Shown piece by piece: positions 44,466-53,242 of a DNA stretch of 64,000 nt (positions within the stretch are counted from its first letter, which is position 1; every line of letters begins with the position of its first letter). The position numbers and the translations under genes are program-made. The stretch spans positions 1 to 64,000 of the forward strand of contig NZ_BMRZ01000004.1 in the NCBI RefSeq assembly GCF_014648895.1. Reading direction: 5' to 3'. This DNA comes from Streptomyces tanashiensis. GTDB taxonomy: Bacteria; Actinomycetota; Actinomycetes; Streptomycetales; Streptomycetaceae. Under the pieces are notes generated by a model, which saw only the letters and a list, made by a program, of their open reading frames with translations, had not been told where the DNA came from and made no database searches.

Positions 44466-45617
44466 ATGGACGGATCCCTGAGCGGTCCGGGTGACATCAG
44501 CACACCGGGACGCGTGGCCGGCCCCGAGGAGGGCGTCACCGCGCAGGAGCTCGCCCTCGCCGCCCGCAACCACGGACTGCCCCTGGAGGCCCTGCGGTAC
44601 GACGTCACCCCGCCCGGCCTGCACTACGTCCTGGTGCACTACGACATCCCCATGACGGGCGCGGACGGATGGCGGCTCACCGTCGGCGGCCGGGTGCTCC
44701 GGCCCCTGGACCTGGACCTGGACGCGCTCCGCGCCCGGCCCGCCGTCACCCGCCGGGTGACCCTGGAGTGCGCCGGGAACGGCCGCGCCCGGCTCACCCC
44801 CCGCCCCGTCAGCCAGCCCTGGCTGGTCGAGGCCGTCGGCACCGCCGAGTGGACCGGCGTCCCCCTCGCCGCGCTGCTCGCGGAGGCCGGGGTCGCCGAG
44901 GAAGCCGTCGAGGCGGTCTTCACGGGCGCCGACCACGGGATCGAGCGGGGTGTCGAGCAGGACTACCGCCGCAGCCTGCCCCTGGCGACGGCCGCCGACC
45001 CCGCCCGGGACGTCCTCGTCGCGTACGCGATGAACGGCGCGCCCCTTCCGCCGCAGCACGGCAGCCCGCTCCGGCTCGTCGTCCCCGGCTGGTACGGCAT
45101 GGCGCACGTGAAGTGGCTCCACGACATCACGCTCACCGACACCCCGTACACCGGCTTCCAGCAGAGCGTCGCCTACCGGCTCCGGCAGGAGGCGGCAGAC
45201 CCGGGAGAGCCCGTCAGCCTCATGGCACCCCGGGCGCTGATGGTGCCGCCGGGATTCCCCGACTTCATGTCCCGCACCCGGGTCGTCCGGCCCGGACAGG
45301 TCTCGCTCATCGGACGCGCCTGGTCCGGCCACGGACCGATCACCCGCGTCGAGATCAGCGAGGACGGCGGCGTGGTCTGGACCGACGCCGAACGCCGCCA
45401 CGACCCCGCCCACCCCTGGGCCTGGTGCGCCTGGCGCCACATGTGGACCGCGACGCCGGGGCTGCGCCACCTGACCGTGCGGGCCACCGACGCCGCGGGG
45501 AACGTGCAGCCGCTCACCGGGCCGTGGAACCGGGGCGGCTTCGCGAACAACGCCGTCCAGCGGGTCGAGGTGCTGTGCACCCCGGACGCGTCCGCCGGCC
45601 GAGCGGGCGGCGCGTAG
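44466..45617 (+). CDS. Sulfite oxidase-like molybdopterin oxidoreductase
   Basis: 383 residues without signal peptide or membrane segments. The molybdopterin domain carries VTLECAGNGRARLTPRP, with the Mo-ligand Cys in ECAGN, and the residues HGSPLRLVVPGWYGMAHVKWL. A Mo-co dimerisation domain follows (ALMVPPGF ... IGRAWSGHGPITRVEISEDGG). This is the plant/prokaryote sulfite oxidase family in soluble form; sulfite oxidation is likely but unproven. ATG at 44466 has GAGGGT upstream. 82 bases after the STAND NTPase gene. Confidence 0.88.
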   Translation: MDGSLSGPGDISTPGRVAGPEEGVTAQELALAARNHGLPLEALRYDVTPPGLHYVLVHYDIPMTGADGWRLTVGGRVLRPLDLDLDALRARPAVTRRVTLECAGNGRARLTPRPVSQPWLVEAVGTAEWTGVPLAALLAEAGVAEEAVEAVFTGADHGIERGVEQDYRRSLPLATAADPARDVLVAYAMNGAPLPPQHGSPLRLVVPGWYGMAHVKWLHDITLTDTPYTGFQQSVAYRLRQEAADPGEPVSLMAPRALMVPPGFPDFMSRTRVVRPGQVSLIGRAWSGHGPITRVEISEDGGVVWTDAERRHDPAHPWAWCAWRHMWTATPGLRHLTVRATDAAGNVQPLTGPWNRGGFANNAVQRVEVLCTPDASAGRAGGA

Positions 45618-45723
45618 AGTCGACCCCGGTGCACCCCCGTACACCTGCGCGATCCCGTACGTCCGGGTGCCGCGCCCGTACCTCCCGGTGCACCGCCGAC
45701 CGACCCCTGATGAGGAGACTTTC

Positions 45724-46554
45724 GTGACCGACCCGGCGTCCACCGCCCTCCAGCAGCAGATCGCCCGGGACCTCCAGGTCACCGAGGTCTTCGACCCGAA
45801 GGCGGAGATCGAGCGCCGGGTGGCGTTCCTCACCGAGCGCCTCACCTCCACCGGGCTGCGCTCCCTGGTCCTCGGCATCAGCGGCGGCGTCGACTCCACG
45901 ACCGCCGGCCGGCTCTGCCAGCTCGCCGTGGAGCGGGCCCGCGCCGCCGGGCACGATGCCACCTTCTACGCGATGCGCCTGCCGTACGGCGTCCAGGCCG
46001 ACGAGCGGGACGCGCAGACCGCCCTCGGCTTCATCCGCGCCGACCAGGTGCTCACCGTGGACGTCAAGGCCTCCAGCGACGCGGCCCTGGAGGCCTGCCT
46101 CGCCGGCGGGGTGACCTTCCGCGACGCCCACCACCAGGACTTCGTGCAGGGCAACATCAAGGCCCGGCAGCGCATGATCGCCCAGTACGCGGTGGCCGGC
46201 GCCCACGACGGTCTCGTCGTCGGCACCGACCACGCCGCCGAGGCCGTCTCCGGCTTCTTCACCAAGTTCGGCGACGGCGCCGCCGACGTCGTCCCGCTGA
46301 CCGGTCTGACCAAGCGGCGCGTCCGCGCGATCGCCGACGAGCTGGGCGCCCCGGCCGAGCTCGTGTGGAAGACCCCCACGGCCGACCTGGAGACCCTCGA
46401 CCCGGGCAAGGCCGACGAGGACGCGCTCGGCGTCACCTACGACGACATCGACGACTTCCTGGAGGGGAAGCCGGTCGCCGAGGCCGCCTACGCCACCATC
46501 GCCCGCCGCTACGAGCTCACCGAGCACAAGCGGCAGCTGCCGATCGCCCCCTGA
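45724..46554 (+). CDS. nadE: NAD synthetase (ammonia-dependent)
   Basis: 276 residues, the size of the E. coli enzyme. It amidates deamido-NAD to NAD with ATP. The PP-loop is VLGISGGVDSTTAGRL, and conserved segments FVQGNIKARQRMIAQYAVAG, VVGTDHAAEA and the C-terminal TPTADLETLDPGKADEDALGVTYDDIDDFLEG fit NadE. No nitrilase-like glutaminase domain, so ammonia is the nitrogen donor. GTG at 45724 is chosen for GAGGAG upstream. Confidence 0.94.
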   Translation: MTDPASTALQQQIARDLQVTEVFDPKAEIERRVAFLTERLTSTGLRSLVLGISGGVDSTTAGRLCQLAVERARAAGHDATFYAMRLPYGVQADERDAQTALGFIRADQVLTVDVKASSDAALEACLAGGVTFRDAHHQDFVQGNIKARQRMIAQYAVAGAHDGLVVGTDHAAEAVSGFFTKFGDGAADVVPLTGLTKRRVRAIADELGAPAELVWKTPTADLETLDPGKADEDALGVTYDDIDDFLEGKPVAEAAYATIARRYELTEHKRQLPIAP

Positions 46555-46627
46555 GCGGACGGCGGGGCGCGGTCGGAGGATCCTGGAAGGGGAACCCGGT
46601 CACCGGGTCCCCGGAAGGGAGCACGAC

Positions 46628-47014
46628 ATGTTCGGCGAGACCACGGCGTACAGCGGCTTCTCGGTGGACGACCTCGACGCCGCACGCGACTTCTACGGGG
46701 ACATCCTCGGACTGACGGTGGAGGACGCGGGCCCGGAGGGGACGGGCATGCTGTTCCTCGTCCTGCCCGGTGGGGCGCGGGTCTTCGTCTATCCCAAGGA
46801 GAACCACACCCCGGCCGGGTACACGGTCCTCAACTTCGAGGTCGACGACATCGACCGGGCCGTGGACGAGCTGGTGGGGCGCGGGGTGACCTTCGCCCGC
46901 TACCCCGGCTTCGAGGCCGACGACAAGGGCGTCGTGCGCTCCGCGCACGGGACCGCCATCGCCTGGTTCACGGACCCGGCGGGCAACGTCATCGCGGTCC
47001 TGTCGAACGGCTGA
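46628..47014 (+). CDS. VOC-family (glyoxalase-like) protein
   Basis: 128 residues, one vicinal-oxygen-chelate domain of paired beta-alpha-beta-beta-beta units: AYSGFSVDDLDAARDFYGDILGLTV, GARVFVYPKENHTPAGYTVLNFEVDDIDRAVDELVGRGV and TAIAWFTDPAGNVIAVL. Members include glyoxalases, dioxygenases and drug-binding proteins; function not assignable. AAGGGAG precedes the ATG. Confidence 0.87.
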   Translation: MFGETTAYSGFSVDDLDAARDFYGDILGLTVEDAGPEGTGMLFLVLPGGARVFVYPKENHTPAGYTVLNFEVDDIDRAVDELVGRGVTFARYPGFEADDKGVVRSAHGTAIAWFTDPAGNVIAVLSNG

Positions 47015-47087
47015 CCGGGGCCGCGCCCCCGCCCCCGAACGGACCGGCCGGGGTGCGCGGGGGTCCCGTACCGCCTCGAATGGGAGC

Positions 47088-47783
47088 GTGACCGCTGAGA
47101 GGGTGACCGGGCCGCCCGACGACTGCCTCGTCCGCAACGAGTGGATCTGCGGCGACTACCTCTCCACGCGGCGCGAGATCCTCGGCGACGCCGTCGTCCA
47201 GCACCTCGAACTGACCGGCGCCTCCGTCGCCCTCGCCCTGCTGCTGGCCCTGCCCCTCGCGATCGCCGCCCGCCGCTGGCGCTGGGCGGCCGGACCCGTC
47301 CTCGGGATCACCACGCTCCTGTACACGATCCCGGCGCTCGCGATGTTCTCGCTGCTCCTGCCCGTGTACGGACTCTCCGCCGCCCTCGTGGTCGCCGGGC
47401 TCGTCCTGTACTCCCTCACCCTCCTCGTCCGGAACCTCCTCGCCGGACTGCGTGCCGTCCCCCAGGAGACCCGGCAGGCCGCGCGCGGCCTCGGGTACGG
47501 GCCGATCCGGCTGCTCCTCGCCGTCGAACTGCCGCTGGCCCTGCCCGCCGCCATGGCCGGGCTCCGCATCGCCACGGTGTCCGCCGTCTCCCTCGTCACC
47601 ATCGGAGCGATCGTCGGTCACGGCGGCCTCGGCAACCTCATCTACTCCGGGATGAACACCTACTTCAAGGCCCAGGTCCTCACCGCCTCCGTGCTCTGCG
47701 TGGTCATCGCCGTCGCCGCCGACCTGCTCCTCCTCGGCGCCCAGCGGCTCCTCACCCCCTGGACCCGGGGGCGGGCCGCGTGA
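47088..47783 (+). CDS. Osmoprotectant (OpuC/ProW-like) ABC permease 1
   Basis: 231 residues with five to six membrane segments and the EAA-type loop RQAARGLGYGPIRLLLAVELPLALPAAMAGLRIA followed by IVGHGGLGNLIYSGMN, characteristic of glycine-betaine/choline/carnitine importers. GTG at 47088 has a poorly spaced GGGAG, and GTG 47103 is possible. Its stop overlaps the next permease (GTGA). No ATPase gene is found beside this set. Confidence 0.87.
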   Translation: MTAERVTGPPDDCLVRNEWICGDYLSTRREILGDAVVQHLELTGASVALALLLALPLAIAARRWRWAAGPVLGITTLLYTIPALAMFSLLLPVYGLSAALVVAGLVLYSLTLLVRNLLAGLRAVPQETRQAARGLGYGPIRLLLAVELPLALPAAMAGLRIATVSAVSLVTIGAIVGHGGLGNLIYSGMNTYFKAQVLTASVLCVVIAVAADLLLLGAQRLLTPWTRGRAA

Positions 47784-48460
47784 GCGTCCTCGCCGACGCG
47801 TGGTCCTGGCTCACCACCGCGGCGAACTGGTCCGGCGAGAACGGCGTCCGGCACCGGCTCGGCGAGCACCTCTTCCTCACCGTCGTCTGCCTCGCCCTCA
47901 GCTGCCTGATCGCCCTGCCCGTCGCCCTCGTGCTCGGACACCTCGGCAAGGGCGGCGCGCTCGCCGTGAACCTCGCCAACGCCGGCCGGGCCGTCCCCAC
48001 CTTCGCCGTCCTCGTCCTGCTCCTGCTCAGCCCGCTCGGCCCGTACGGGCAGTGGCCGACGATCATCGCCCTGGTGCTGTTCGCCGTGCCCCCGCTCCTC
48101 ACCAACGCGTACGTCGGGATGCGGGGCGTCGACGCCGATGTCGTACGGGCCGCGCGGGGCATGGGCATGACGGGCCGCCAGACGCTGACGCTGGTCGAAC
48201 TGCCGCTCGCCCTGCCGATGATCCTCACCGGCGTACGGATCGCGGCCGTGCAGCTCGTCGCCACCGCGACCGTCGCCGCGCTCGCCGGCGGCGGCGGTCT
48301 CGGCCGGATCATCACCGCCGGGTTCAACCTCGCGTCCACCCCGCAGGTCGTCGCCGGAGCCTTCCTCGTCGCCGTGCTCGCGCTCCTGGTCGAGGCGGTC
48401 TTCGAGGGCGCCCTGCGCGTCGGACCGGCGCGGGCGCGGGCGCGGCGGAGCGGCGGGTGA
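47780..48460 (+). CDS. Osmoprotectant (OpuC/ProW-like) ABC permease 2
   Basis: 226 residues, paralogous to the preceding permease: HLFLTVVCLALSCLIALPVALVLGH, loop VRAARGMGMTGRQTLTLVELPLALPMILTGVRIA and ALAGGGGLGRIITAGFN. It overlaps both neighbours by four bases, so the permeases and the binding protein form one operon. Confidence 0.87.
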   Translation: MSVLADAWSWLTTAANWSGENGVRHRLGEHLFLTVVCLALSCLIALPVALVLGHLGKGGALAVNLANAGRAVPTFAVLVLLLLSPLGPYGQWPTIIALVLFAVPPLLTNAYVGMRGVDADVVRAARGMGMTGRQTLTLVELPLALPMILTGVRIAAVQLVATATVAALAGGGGLGRIITAGFNLASTPQVVAGAFLVAVLALLVEAVFEGALRVGPARARARRSGG

Positions 48461-48520
48461 GAGCGCGCGGCGCTCCCGGCTCCGGCGCCGGGCGAGCGAC
48501 CCGAGCCGGTGCCGCCGGGC

Positions 48521-48628
48521 GCGTGGCGCCCGACCCGACTGTCGCGGGCGTGGCGCCCGGCCCGGCTGTCGTGCGCGTGGCGCCCGACTTGGCTGTCGCG
48601 GGCGTGGCGCCCGGCCCGGCTGTCGCGC
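48521..48628 (+). repeat. 27-bp tandem repeat, four copies
   Basis: Units begin GCGTGGCGCCCG and occupy 48521-48547, 48548-48574, 48575-48601 and 48602-48628, differing at a few positions and alternating in type (1 like 3, 2 like 4). In the frame of the downstream binding protein each encodes nine residues (VAPDPTVAG, VAPGPAVVR, VAPDLAVAG, VAPGPAVAR). Each also carries an in-frame GTG. It sits between permease 2 and the signal peptide of the binding protein. Confidence 0.93.
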
Positions 48629-48630
48629 GC

Positions 48631-49590
48631 GTGCGGGCGGCCGGTGTCCGCGCGGCGCCGTGCCTCGCGCTGCTCCTCTGCGGCGCACTCGCCGGCTGCA
48701 CCACCGGTCCGTCCCTGGAGGACCGGGACGCGGTCACGGGGCAGCCCGGTGACGGCCACCGGCTGGTCGTCGGCTCGGCCGGGTTCACCGAGAGCGACCT
48801 CCTCGCCCAGATGTACGCGCTGCTGCTCCAGGAGGCCGGCCACCGCACCAGGATCCTCTCCGTCACCAACCGCGAGCTCTACGAGCCCGCCCTGGAGAAC
48901 GGTCAGATCGACGTCGTGCCGGAGTACGCGGCGACCTTCGCCGACTGGCTGAACGCCAAGGTCCACGGGGCGGACGCGCCGACGGCCGGCTCGCCCGACC
49001 TGACGGCGACGATGACGGCCCTCCGTACGCTCGCGGAACCGCGCGGACTCGCCGTCCTCGATCCCGGCCGGGCCGTCGACCAGAACGCCTTCGCCGTCAC
49101 CGCCGCGTACGCCGCCGAGCACCGGCTGAAGACCCTGAGCGACCTCGGCGCCGCCCGCCTGCCGGTCCGCCTCGCGGCCGGCGACGAGTGCGTCCGGCGG
49201 CCGTACTGCGCGCCCGGCCTGAAGGAGGTCTACGGCATCGACGTGACGGCCGTCGACCCCAAGGGCGTCGGCACCACCCAGTCCAAACAGGCCGTGCAGA
49301 GCGGGCAGAACCAGCTGGTGCTCACCACGACCACCGACGCCACGCTCGACACGTTCGGGCTCGTCCTGCTCGCCGACGACAAGCACCTGCAGAACGCCGA
49401 CTTCATCGTCCCGGTCGTCAACCGGGCCCGTGCCGGCGGCGAGGGCGTCACGCGCGCGCTCGCCCGCCTCAACACGGTCCTGACCACCACCGACCTGGCG
49501 CACCTCAACGAGCAGGTGGACAGCTGGCGGCGCCTTCCCGAGGACGTCGCGCGGAACTACCTCGCGGAGAAGGGACTCGTCCCGCACTGA
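48631..49590 (+). CDS. Osmoprotectant ABC substrate-binding lipoprotein
   Basis: About 319 residues from the GTG at 48631, chosen because it places the lipoprotein signal at the N-terminus (VRAAGVRAAPCLALLLCGALAGC, lipobox LAGC). The frame is open back to a GTG at 48457 that overlaps the permease stop by four bases; that start would bury the signal behind about 58 residues of Ala/Pro/Val repeats. No start has a Shine-Dalgarno sequence. The mature domain fits OpuAC/ProX-type proteins: LVVGSAGFTESDLLAQMYALLLQEAGH, VVPEYAATFADWLNAK and IVPVVNRA. Confidence 0.8.
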   Translation: MRAAGVRAAPCLALLLCGALAGCTTGPSLEDRDAVTGQPGDGHRLVVGSAGFTESDLLAQMYALLLQEAGHRTRILSVTNRELYEPALENGQIDVVPEYAATFADWLNAKVHGADAPTAGSPDLTATMTALRTLAEPRGLAVLDPGRAVDQNAFAVTAAYAAEHRLKTLSDLGAARLPVRLAAGDECVRRPYCAPGLKEVYGIDVTAVDPKGVGTTQSKQAVQSGQNQLVLTTTTDATLDTFGLVLLADDKHLQNADFIVPVVNRARAGGEGVTRALARLNTVLTTTDLAHLNEQVDSWRRLPEDVARNYLAEKGLVPH

Positions 49591-49686
49591 CGTCCCCGCC
49601 CCCCGACACCGCCCCGCCACCGGTGGGCCCCCGGCGTGTGATCCACTGTCCTCGCGGGGGCGTACCGAACAGGAGCAGGAGCAGCG

Positions 49687-50994
49687 TTGACCACCTACCG
49701 CCAGCCGGGCCTCGTCCTCACCGACCACCGCTTCCCCGTCCCCCTCGACCACACGCGCCCCGACGGCGAGCGCATCGAGGTCTTCGGCCGTGAGGTCGTC
49801 GCGAGCGGCCACGCCGGACCCGGCCGCGAGAAGCTTCCCTGGCTGGTCTACCTGGAGGGCGGGCCCGGCTTCGGCGCCCGCCGCTTCATCGGCCCGCAGG
49901 CCTGGCTCGGCCGCGCGGTGAAGGAGTTCCGGGTCCTCCTCCTCGACCAGCGCGGCACCGGCCGTTCCACCCCCGCCAACCGCCAGACCCTGCCCCTGCG
50001 CGGCGGTCCGGCCGAGCAGGCGGACTACCTGGCCCACTTCCGCGCCGACTCCATCGTCCAGGACTGCGAGCTGATCCGGCGCCGGCTCACCGGCGGCGCC
50101 CCCTGGACCGTCCTCGGCCAGAGCTTCGGCGGCTTCTGCGCCACCCACTACCTCTCCACCGCCCCCGAGGGCCTGGACACCGTCCTCGTCACCGGAGGCC
50201 TGCCCTCCCTGGACGCCACCGCCGACGAGGTCTACCGCGCCGCCTACCCCCGCATCCGGCGGAAGAACGAGGCCCACTTCGCCCGCCACCCCCAGGACGC
50301 CGAACGGGCCCGCGCGATCGCCGCCCACCTCCTCGACCACGAGGTCACCCTCCCCGGCGGAGGCCTCCTCACCGCCGAGGCCTTCCAGTCCCTCGGCATC
50401 CTCCTCGGCTCCGGCGACGGCACCCATCAGCTCCATCTGCTGCTGGAAGGCGCCTTCGTGCCCACCCCGGGCGGGCCCGCGCTCTCCGACGCCTTCCTGG
50501 AGCAGGTCCAGGCACATCTCTCGTACGCCGGGCACCCGCTGTACGCCGTACTCCACGAGGCCATCTACGCCCAGGGCCAGGGCCCCACCGACTGGGCCGC
50601 CGAGCGCGTCCGCGCCGAGCACCCCGAGTTCGACGCCCGGACGGCGCTCGCCGAGGGCGGGCCCCTGCTCTTCACCGGCGAGACCGTCCACCCCTGGCAC
50701 TTCACCACCGACCCCGCGCTCCGCCCGCTGCGCGAGACCGCAGAACTGCTCGCCGCGCGCGACGACTGGACCCCGCTGTACGACCCCGAGCGGCTCGCCG
50801 CCAACCAGGTCCCGGTGGCGGCCGCCGTCTACCACGACGACATGTACGTCGACACCGACCACTCCCTGGAGACCGCGCGCGCGATTCGCGGGCTGCGGAC
50901 CTGGGTGACCGACGAGTTCGAGCACGACGGGGTGCGGGCCGGCGGGCCGCGCGTCCTCGACCGGCTCCTCGCCCTCGCCCGGGACGAGGTCTGA
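49687..50994 (+). CDS. Alpha/beta hydrolase, proline iminopeptidase-like (S33)
   Basis: 435 residues from a TTG start, supported by AGGAG five bases upstream. Fold landmarks: oxyanion segment LVYLEGGPGFG, RVLLLDQRGTGRST, nucleophile elbow GQSFGGFCATHYL and a late His in YVDTDHSLETA. The GGPG and DQRGxGRS motifs are those of prolyl aminopeptidases, which remove N-terminal proline. Cytoplasmic. Downstream of the transporter operon with a 96-base gap and probably separate. Confidence 0.88.
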   Translation: MTTYRQPGLVLTDHRFPVPLDHTRPDGERIEVFGREVVASGHAGPGREKLPWLVYLEGGPGFGARRFIGPQAWLGRAVKEFRVLLLDQRGTGRSTPANRQTLPLRGGPAEQADYLAHFRADSIVQDCELIRRRLTGGAPWTVLGQSFGGFCATHYLSTAPEGLDTVLVTGGLPSLDATADEVYRAAYPRIRRKNEAHFARHPQDAERARAIAAHLLDHEVTLPGGGLLTAEAFQSLGILLGSGDGTHQLHLLLEGAFVPTPGGPALSDAFLEQVQAHLSYAGHPLYAVLHEAIYAQGQGPTDWAAERVRAEHPEFDARTALAEGGPLLFTGETVHPWHFTTDPALRPLRETAELLAARDDWTPLYDPERLAANQVPVAAAVYHDDMYVDTDHSLETARAIRGLRTWVTDEFEHDGVRAGGPRVLDRLLALARDEV

Positions 50995-51020
50995 CCACCG
51001 CCGCGGGAGGGGCATAGGAT
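50991..51020 (+). promoter_or_regulatory. Probable promoter of the GntR-LacI gene
   Basis: CTGACC (50991-50996) and TAGGAT (51015-51020) are separated by 18 bases. Downstream, GCAATCGATCAGCAAT (about 51028-51043) is a weak dyad that could be an operator for the gene's own product. Confidence 0.4.
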
Positions 51021-51086
51021 TCGGCGCGCAATCGATCAGCAATGACACCGGGGCGCCGGCGCCCCGGTCCGCACGAGGGGGCCCGG

Positions 51087-52220
51087 ATGGCGGCACGCGA
51101 GACACCGGCCTCCGGCCGGGAGCTGAAGTTCCGGGCCCTGATGGCGGAGCTGAGGCGCGGCATCCTCGACGGCACCTGGCCCCCCGGCAGCAAGCTCCCC
51201 ACCGAACGCGCCCTCGCCACCGAGACGGGTCTGTCCGTCACCACCGTCCGCCGCGCCTACGAGGACCTCGTCGCCCTCGGCCTCGTCGAACGGCGCCAGG
51301 GCGCGGGCACCTTCGCCGCCCACCGGCCCGAACGGGACCGGGCCGACCGCCGGATCGTCGGCGTCCTCGTCCCCGACACCACCTTCTACTACCCACGGGT
51401 CCTCCAGGGCATCGAGAAGGAGCTCGCGGCGGCCGGCGCCCGCCTCGTCCTCGCCTGCTCGCACTACGACCCCGCCGAGGAGGACGCCGCCGTCGAACGG
51501 CTCCTCTCCGCCGGGGTCCACGGGCTCCTCCTCGTCCCCAGCCTGCACACCGCGACCGACCCGGGGCGGCGCGCCGAGGAACTCCTCGCCCTGCCCGTCC
51601 CCGCCGTCCTCGTCGAACGCCGGCTGGCCGCCCACGGCCCAGGCGATCCCACCGAGCACGTCTGCACCGACCACGAGGGCGGCGCCTACGACGCCGTGCG
51701 CCACCTGCGCGCCCTCGGCCACGAGCGGCTCGGGCTCGTCACCCGCACCGACGCGCCCACCACCGCGCCCATCGAGTCCGGCTTCGCCCGCGCCGTCGGC
51801 GACCTCGGGCTGCCCGTCGCCCCCGCGTACGAGCGGGACGTGATGGCCCGCTGGGACCCGGACCGCGCCGACCGGGCCCTCGCCGCGCTCCGGGGCGCGC
51901 GGGTGACCGCCGCGCTCTGCTTCGGCGACCGGGAGGCCGCCCTGCTGCTCGGAGCGGCCCGCCGCGCCGGACTGCGGGTGCCGGAGGACCTCGCCCTGAT
52001 CAGCTACGACAACGAGTTCGCCGATGTCGCCGAGACCCCGCTGTCGGCGGTCTCGCCCCCCAAGTACCAGCTCGGCCGCCTCGCCGCGCAGATCCTGCTC
52101 AGGCGGCTCGCCGAGGGCGACGCGGCCCCGCTCCACCAGGTGCAGCTGAGGCCTCGGCTGGTGGTCCGCGCCTCCTGCGGCGGCCGGGCGCCGAGGGACC
52201 CACAAAAGTCCAAGCAGTGA
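51087..52220 (+). CDS. GntR-type HTH/LacI-type sensor transcriptional regulator
   Basis: 377 residues from the ATG at 51087 (GAGGGGG upstream). The N-terminal winged helix is GntR-type (ILDGTWPPGSKLPTERALATETGLSVTTVRRAYEDLVALGLVERRQGAGTFAA); the rest is a LacI/periplasmic-binding-like effector domain (RIVGVLVPDTTFYYPRVLQGIEKELAAAGARLVLACSHYD ... LALISYDNEFADVAETPLSAV). This AraR-like architecture usually senses sugars. It lies just upstream of, and co-oriented with, SIS and PIG-L genes, so an amino-sugar-type effector is likely. Confidence 0.88.
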   Translation: MAARETPASGRELKFRALMAELRRGILDGTWPPGSKLPTERALATETGLSVTTVRRAYEDLVALGLVERRQGAGTFAAHRPERDRADRRIVGVLVPDTTFYYPRVLQGIEKELAAAGARLVLACSHYDPAEEDAAVERLLSAGVHGLLLVPSLHTATDPGRRAEELLALPVPAVLVERRLAAHGPGDPTEHVCTDHEGGAYDAVRHLRALGHERLGLVTRTDAPTTAPIESGFARAVGDLGLPVAPAYERDVMARWDPDRADRALAALRGARVTAALCFGDREAALLLGAARRAGLRVPEDLALISYDNEFADVAETPLSAVSPPKYQLGRLAAQILLRRLAEGDAAPLHQVQLRPRLVVRASCGGRAPRDPQKSKQ

Positions 52221-52309
52221 GTGCGGATTGCTCATGGTGTGCTCTGGTCGCGCACGGATACAACTCGGTCCGGACCCGCGAGGGACCCTGCGAGGAGAGG
52301 ACCCGGACC

Positions 52310-53242
52310 ATGAGCAACCACGTCAGCGCGGAGATCGCCGGCCAGCCCGACTGCTGGCGCCGCGCCGCCGAGATCGCGGACCGCGACACCGGCCTGCTGC
52401 CGGCCCGCGGCGAGCGCGTCGCGGTCGTCGGCTGCGGCACCTCGTACTTCATCGCCCGCGCCTACGCGGCCCTGCGGGAGTCCCTCGGCGCCGGTGAGAC
52501 CGACGCGTTCCCCGCCTCCGACACGACCCCGCTCGGCCGCGGCTACGACCGGATCGTCGCCCTCACCCGCTCCGGCACCACCACGGAGGTCGTGGACCTG
52601 CTCGCCCGCGCCGCCGGCCGCGTCCCGACGCTCGTCGTCACCGGCGTCCCCGACAGCCCGGCCGGGCGGCTCGCCGAGCGGGTCGTCGACCTCGGCTTCG
52701 CCGACGAACGCTCCGTCGTCCAGACCCGGTTCGCCACCACCGCCCTGCAACTCCTGCGCGCCGGGCTCGGGGTGGACCTCGGCCCCGCGATCGCCGACGC
52801 GGAACTCGTCCTGTACGAGCAGCTGCCCGCCGCCTGGGAGCGGCGCGGCCAGTTCACCTTCCTCGGCACCGGCTGGACCGTCGGCCTCGCCGACGAGGCG
52901 GCGCTCAAGCTGCGCGAAGTGGCCCGCGCCTGGACGGAGTCGTACGCGGCGATGGAGTACCGCCACGGCCCGATCAGCATCAGCGACCGGGCGAGCCTGG
53001 TCTGCTGCCTCGGCCCCGCCCCCTCCGGTCTCCGCGAGGAAGTGGAGTCCACCGGCGCCCTGTTCGCCGCCGACGCGATCGACCCGGTCGCGGCCCTGGT
53101 CCGCGCCCAGCGGCTCGCGGTCGCCCTCGCGGACCGGCGCGGCCTCAACCCCGACCGTCCGCGGCACATCTCCCGCTCGGTGATCCTCGCCGGAGCGTTC
53201 CGCCCGACGGTGTCGGAGGCGACCCGTATCCTGCGGTCATGA
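52310..53242 (+). CDS. SIS-domain phosphosugar isomerase/deaminase (AgaS/GlmS-C-like)
   Basis: 310 residues with two SIS subdomains: VAVVGCGTSYFIARAYAALRE and IVALTRSGTTTEVVDLLARA in the first, FLGTGWTVGLADEAALKLREVARAWTESYAAMEYRHGPISIS in the second, where the Glu and His match the GlmS isomerase/AgaS active region. It probably isomerises or deaminates an amino-sugar phosphate. No glutaminase domain. GAGGAGAGG precedes the ATG. It overlaps the deacetylase gene by four bases. Confidence 0.85.
   Translation: MSNHVSAEIAGQPDCWRRAAEIADRDTGLLPARGERVAVVGCGTSYFIARAYAALRESLGAGETDAFPASDTTPLGRGYDRIVALTRSGTTTEVVDLLARAAGRVPTLVVTGVPDSPAGRLAERVVDLGFADERSVVQTRFATTALQLLRAGLGVDLGPAIADAELVLYEQLPAAWERRGQFTFLGTGWTVGLADEAALKLREVARAWTESYAAMEYRHGPISISDRASLVCCLGPAPSGLREEVESTGALFAADAIDPVAALVRAQRLAVALADRRGLNPDRPRHISRSVILAGAFRPTVSEATRILRS

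Noticed and set aside
47752..51105. A very long minus-strand open frame of over 1,000 codons
   Set aside because: It is antisense to four well-supported genes on the plus strand. Long mirror frames are expected where third positions are nearly all G or C; its translation is Gly/Val/Glu-rich with no family motifs.
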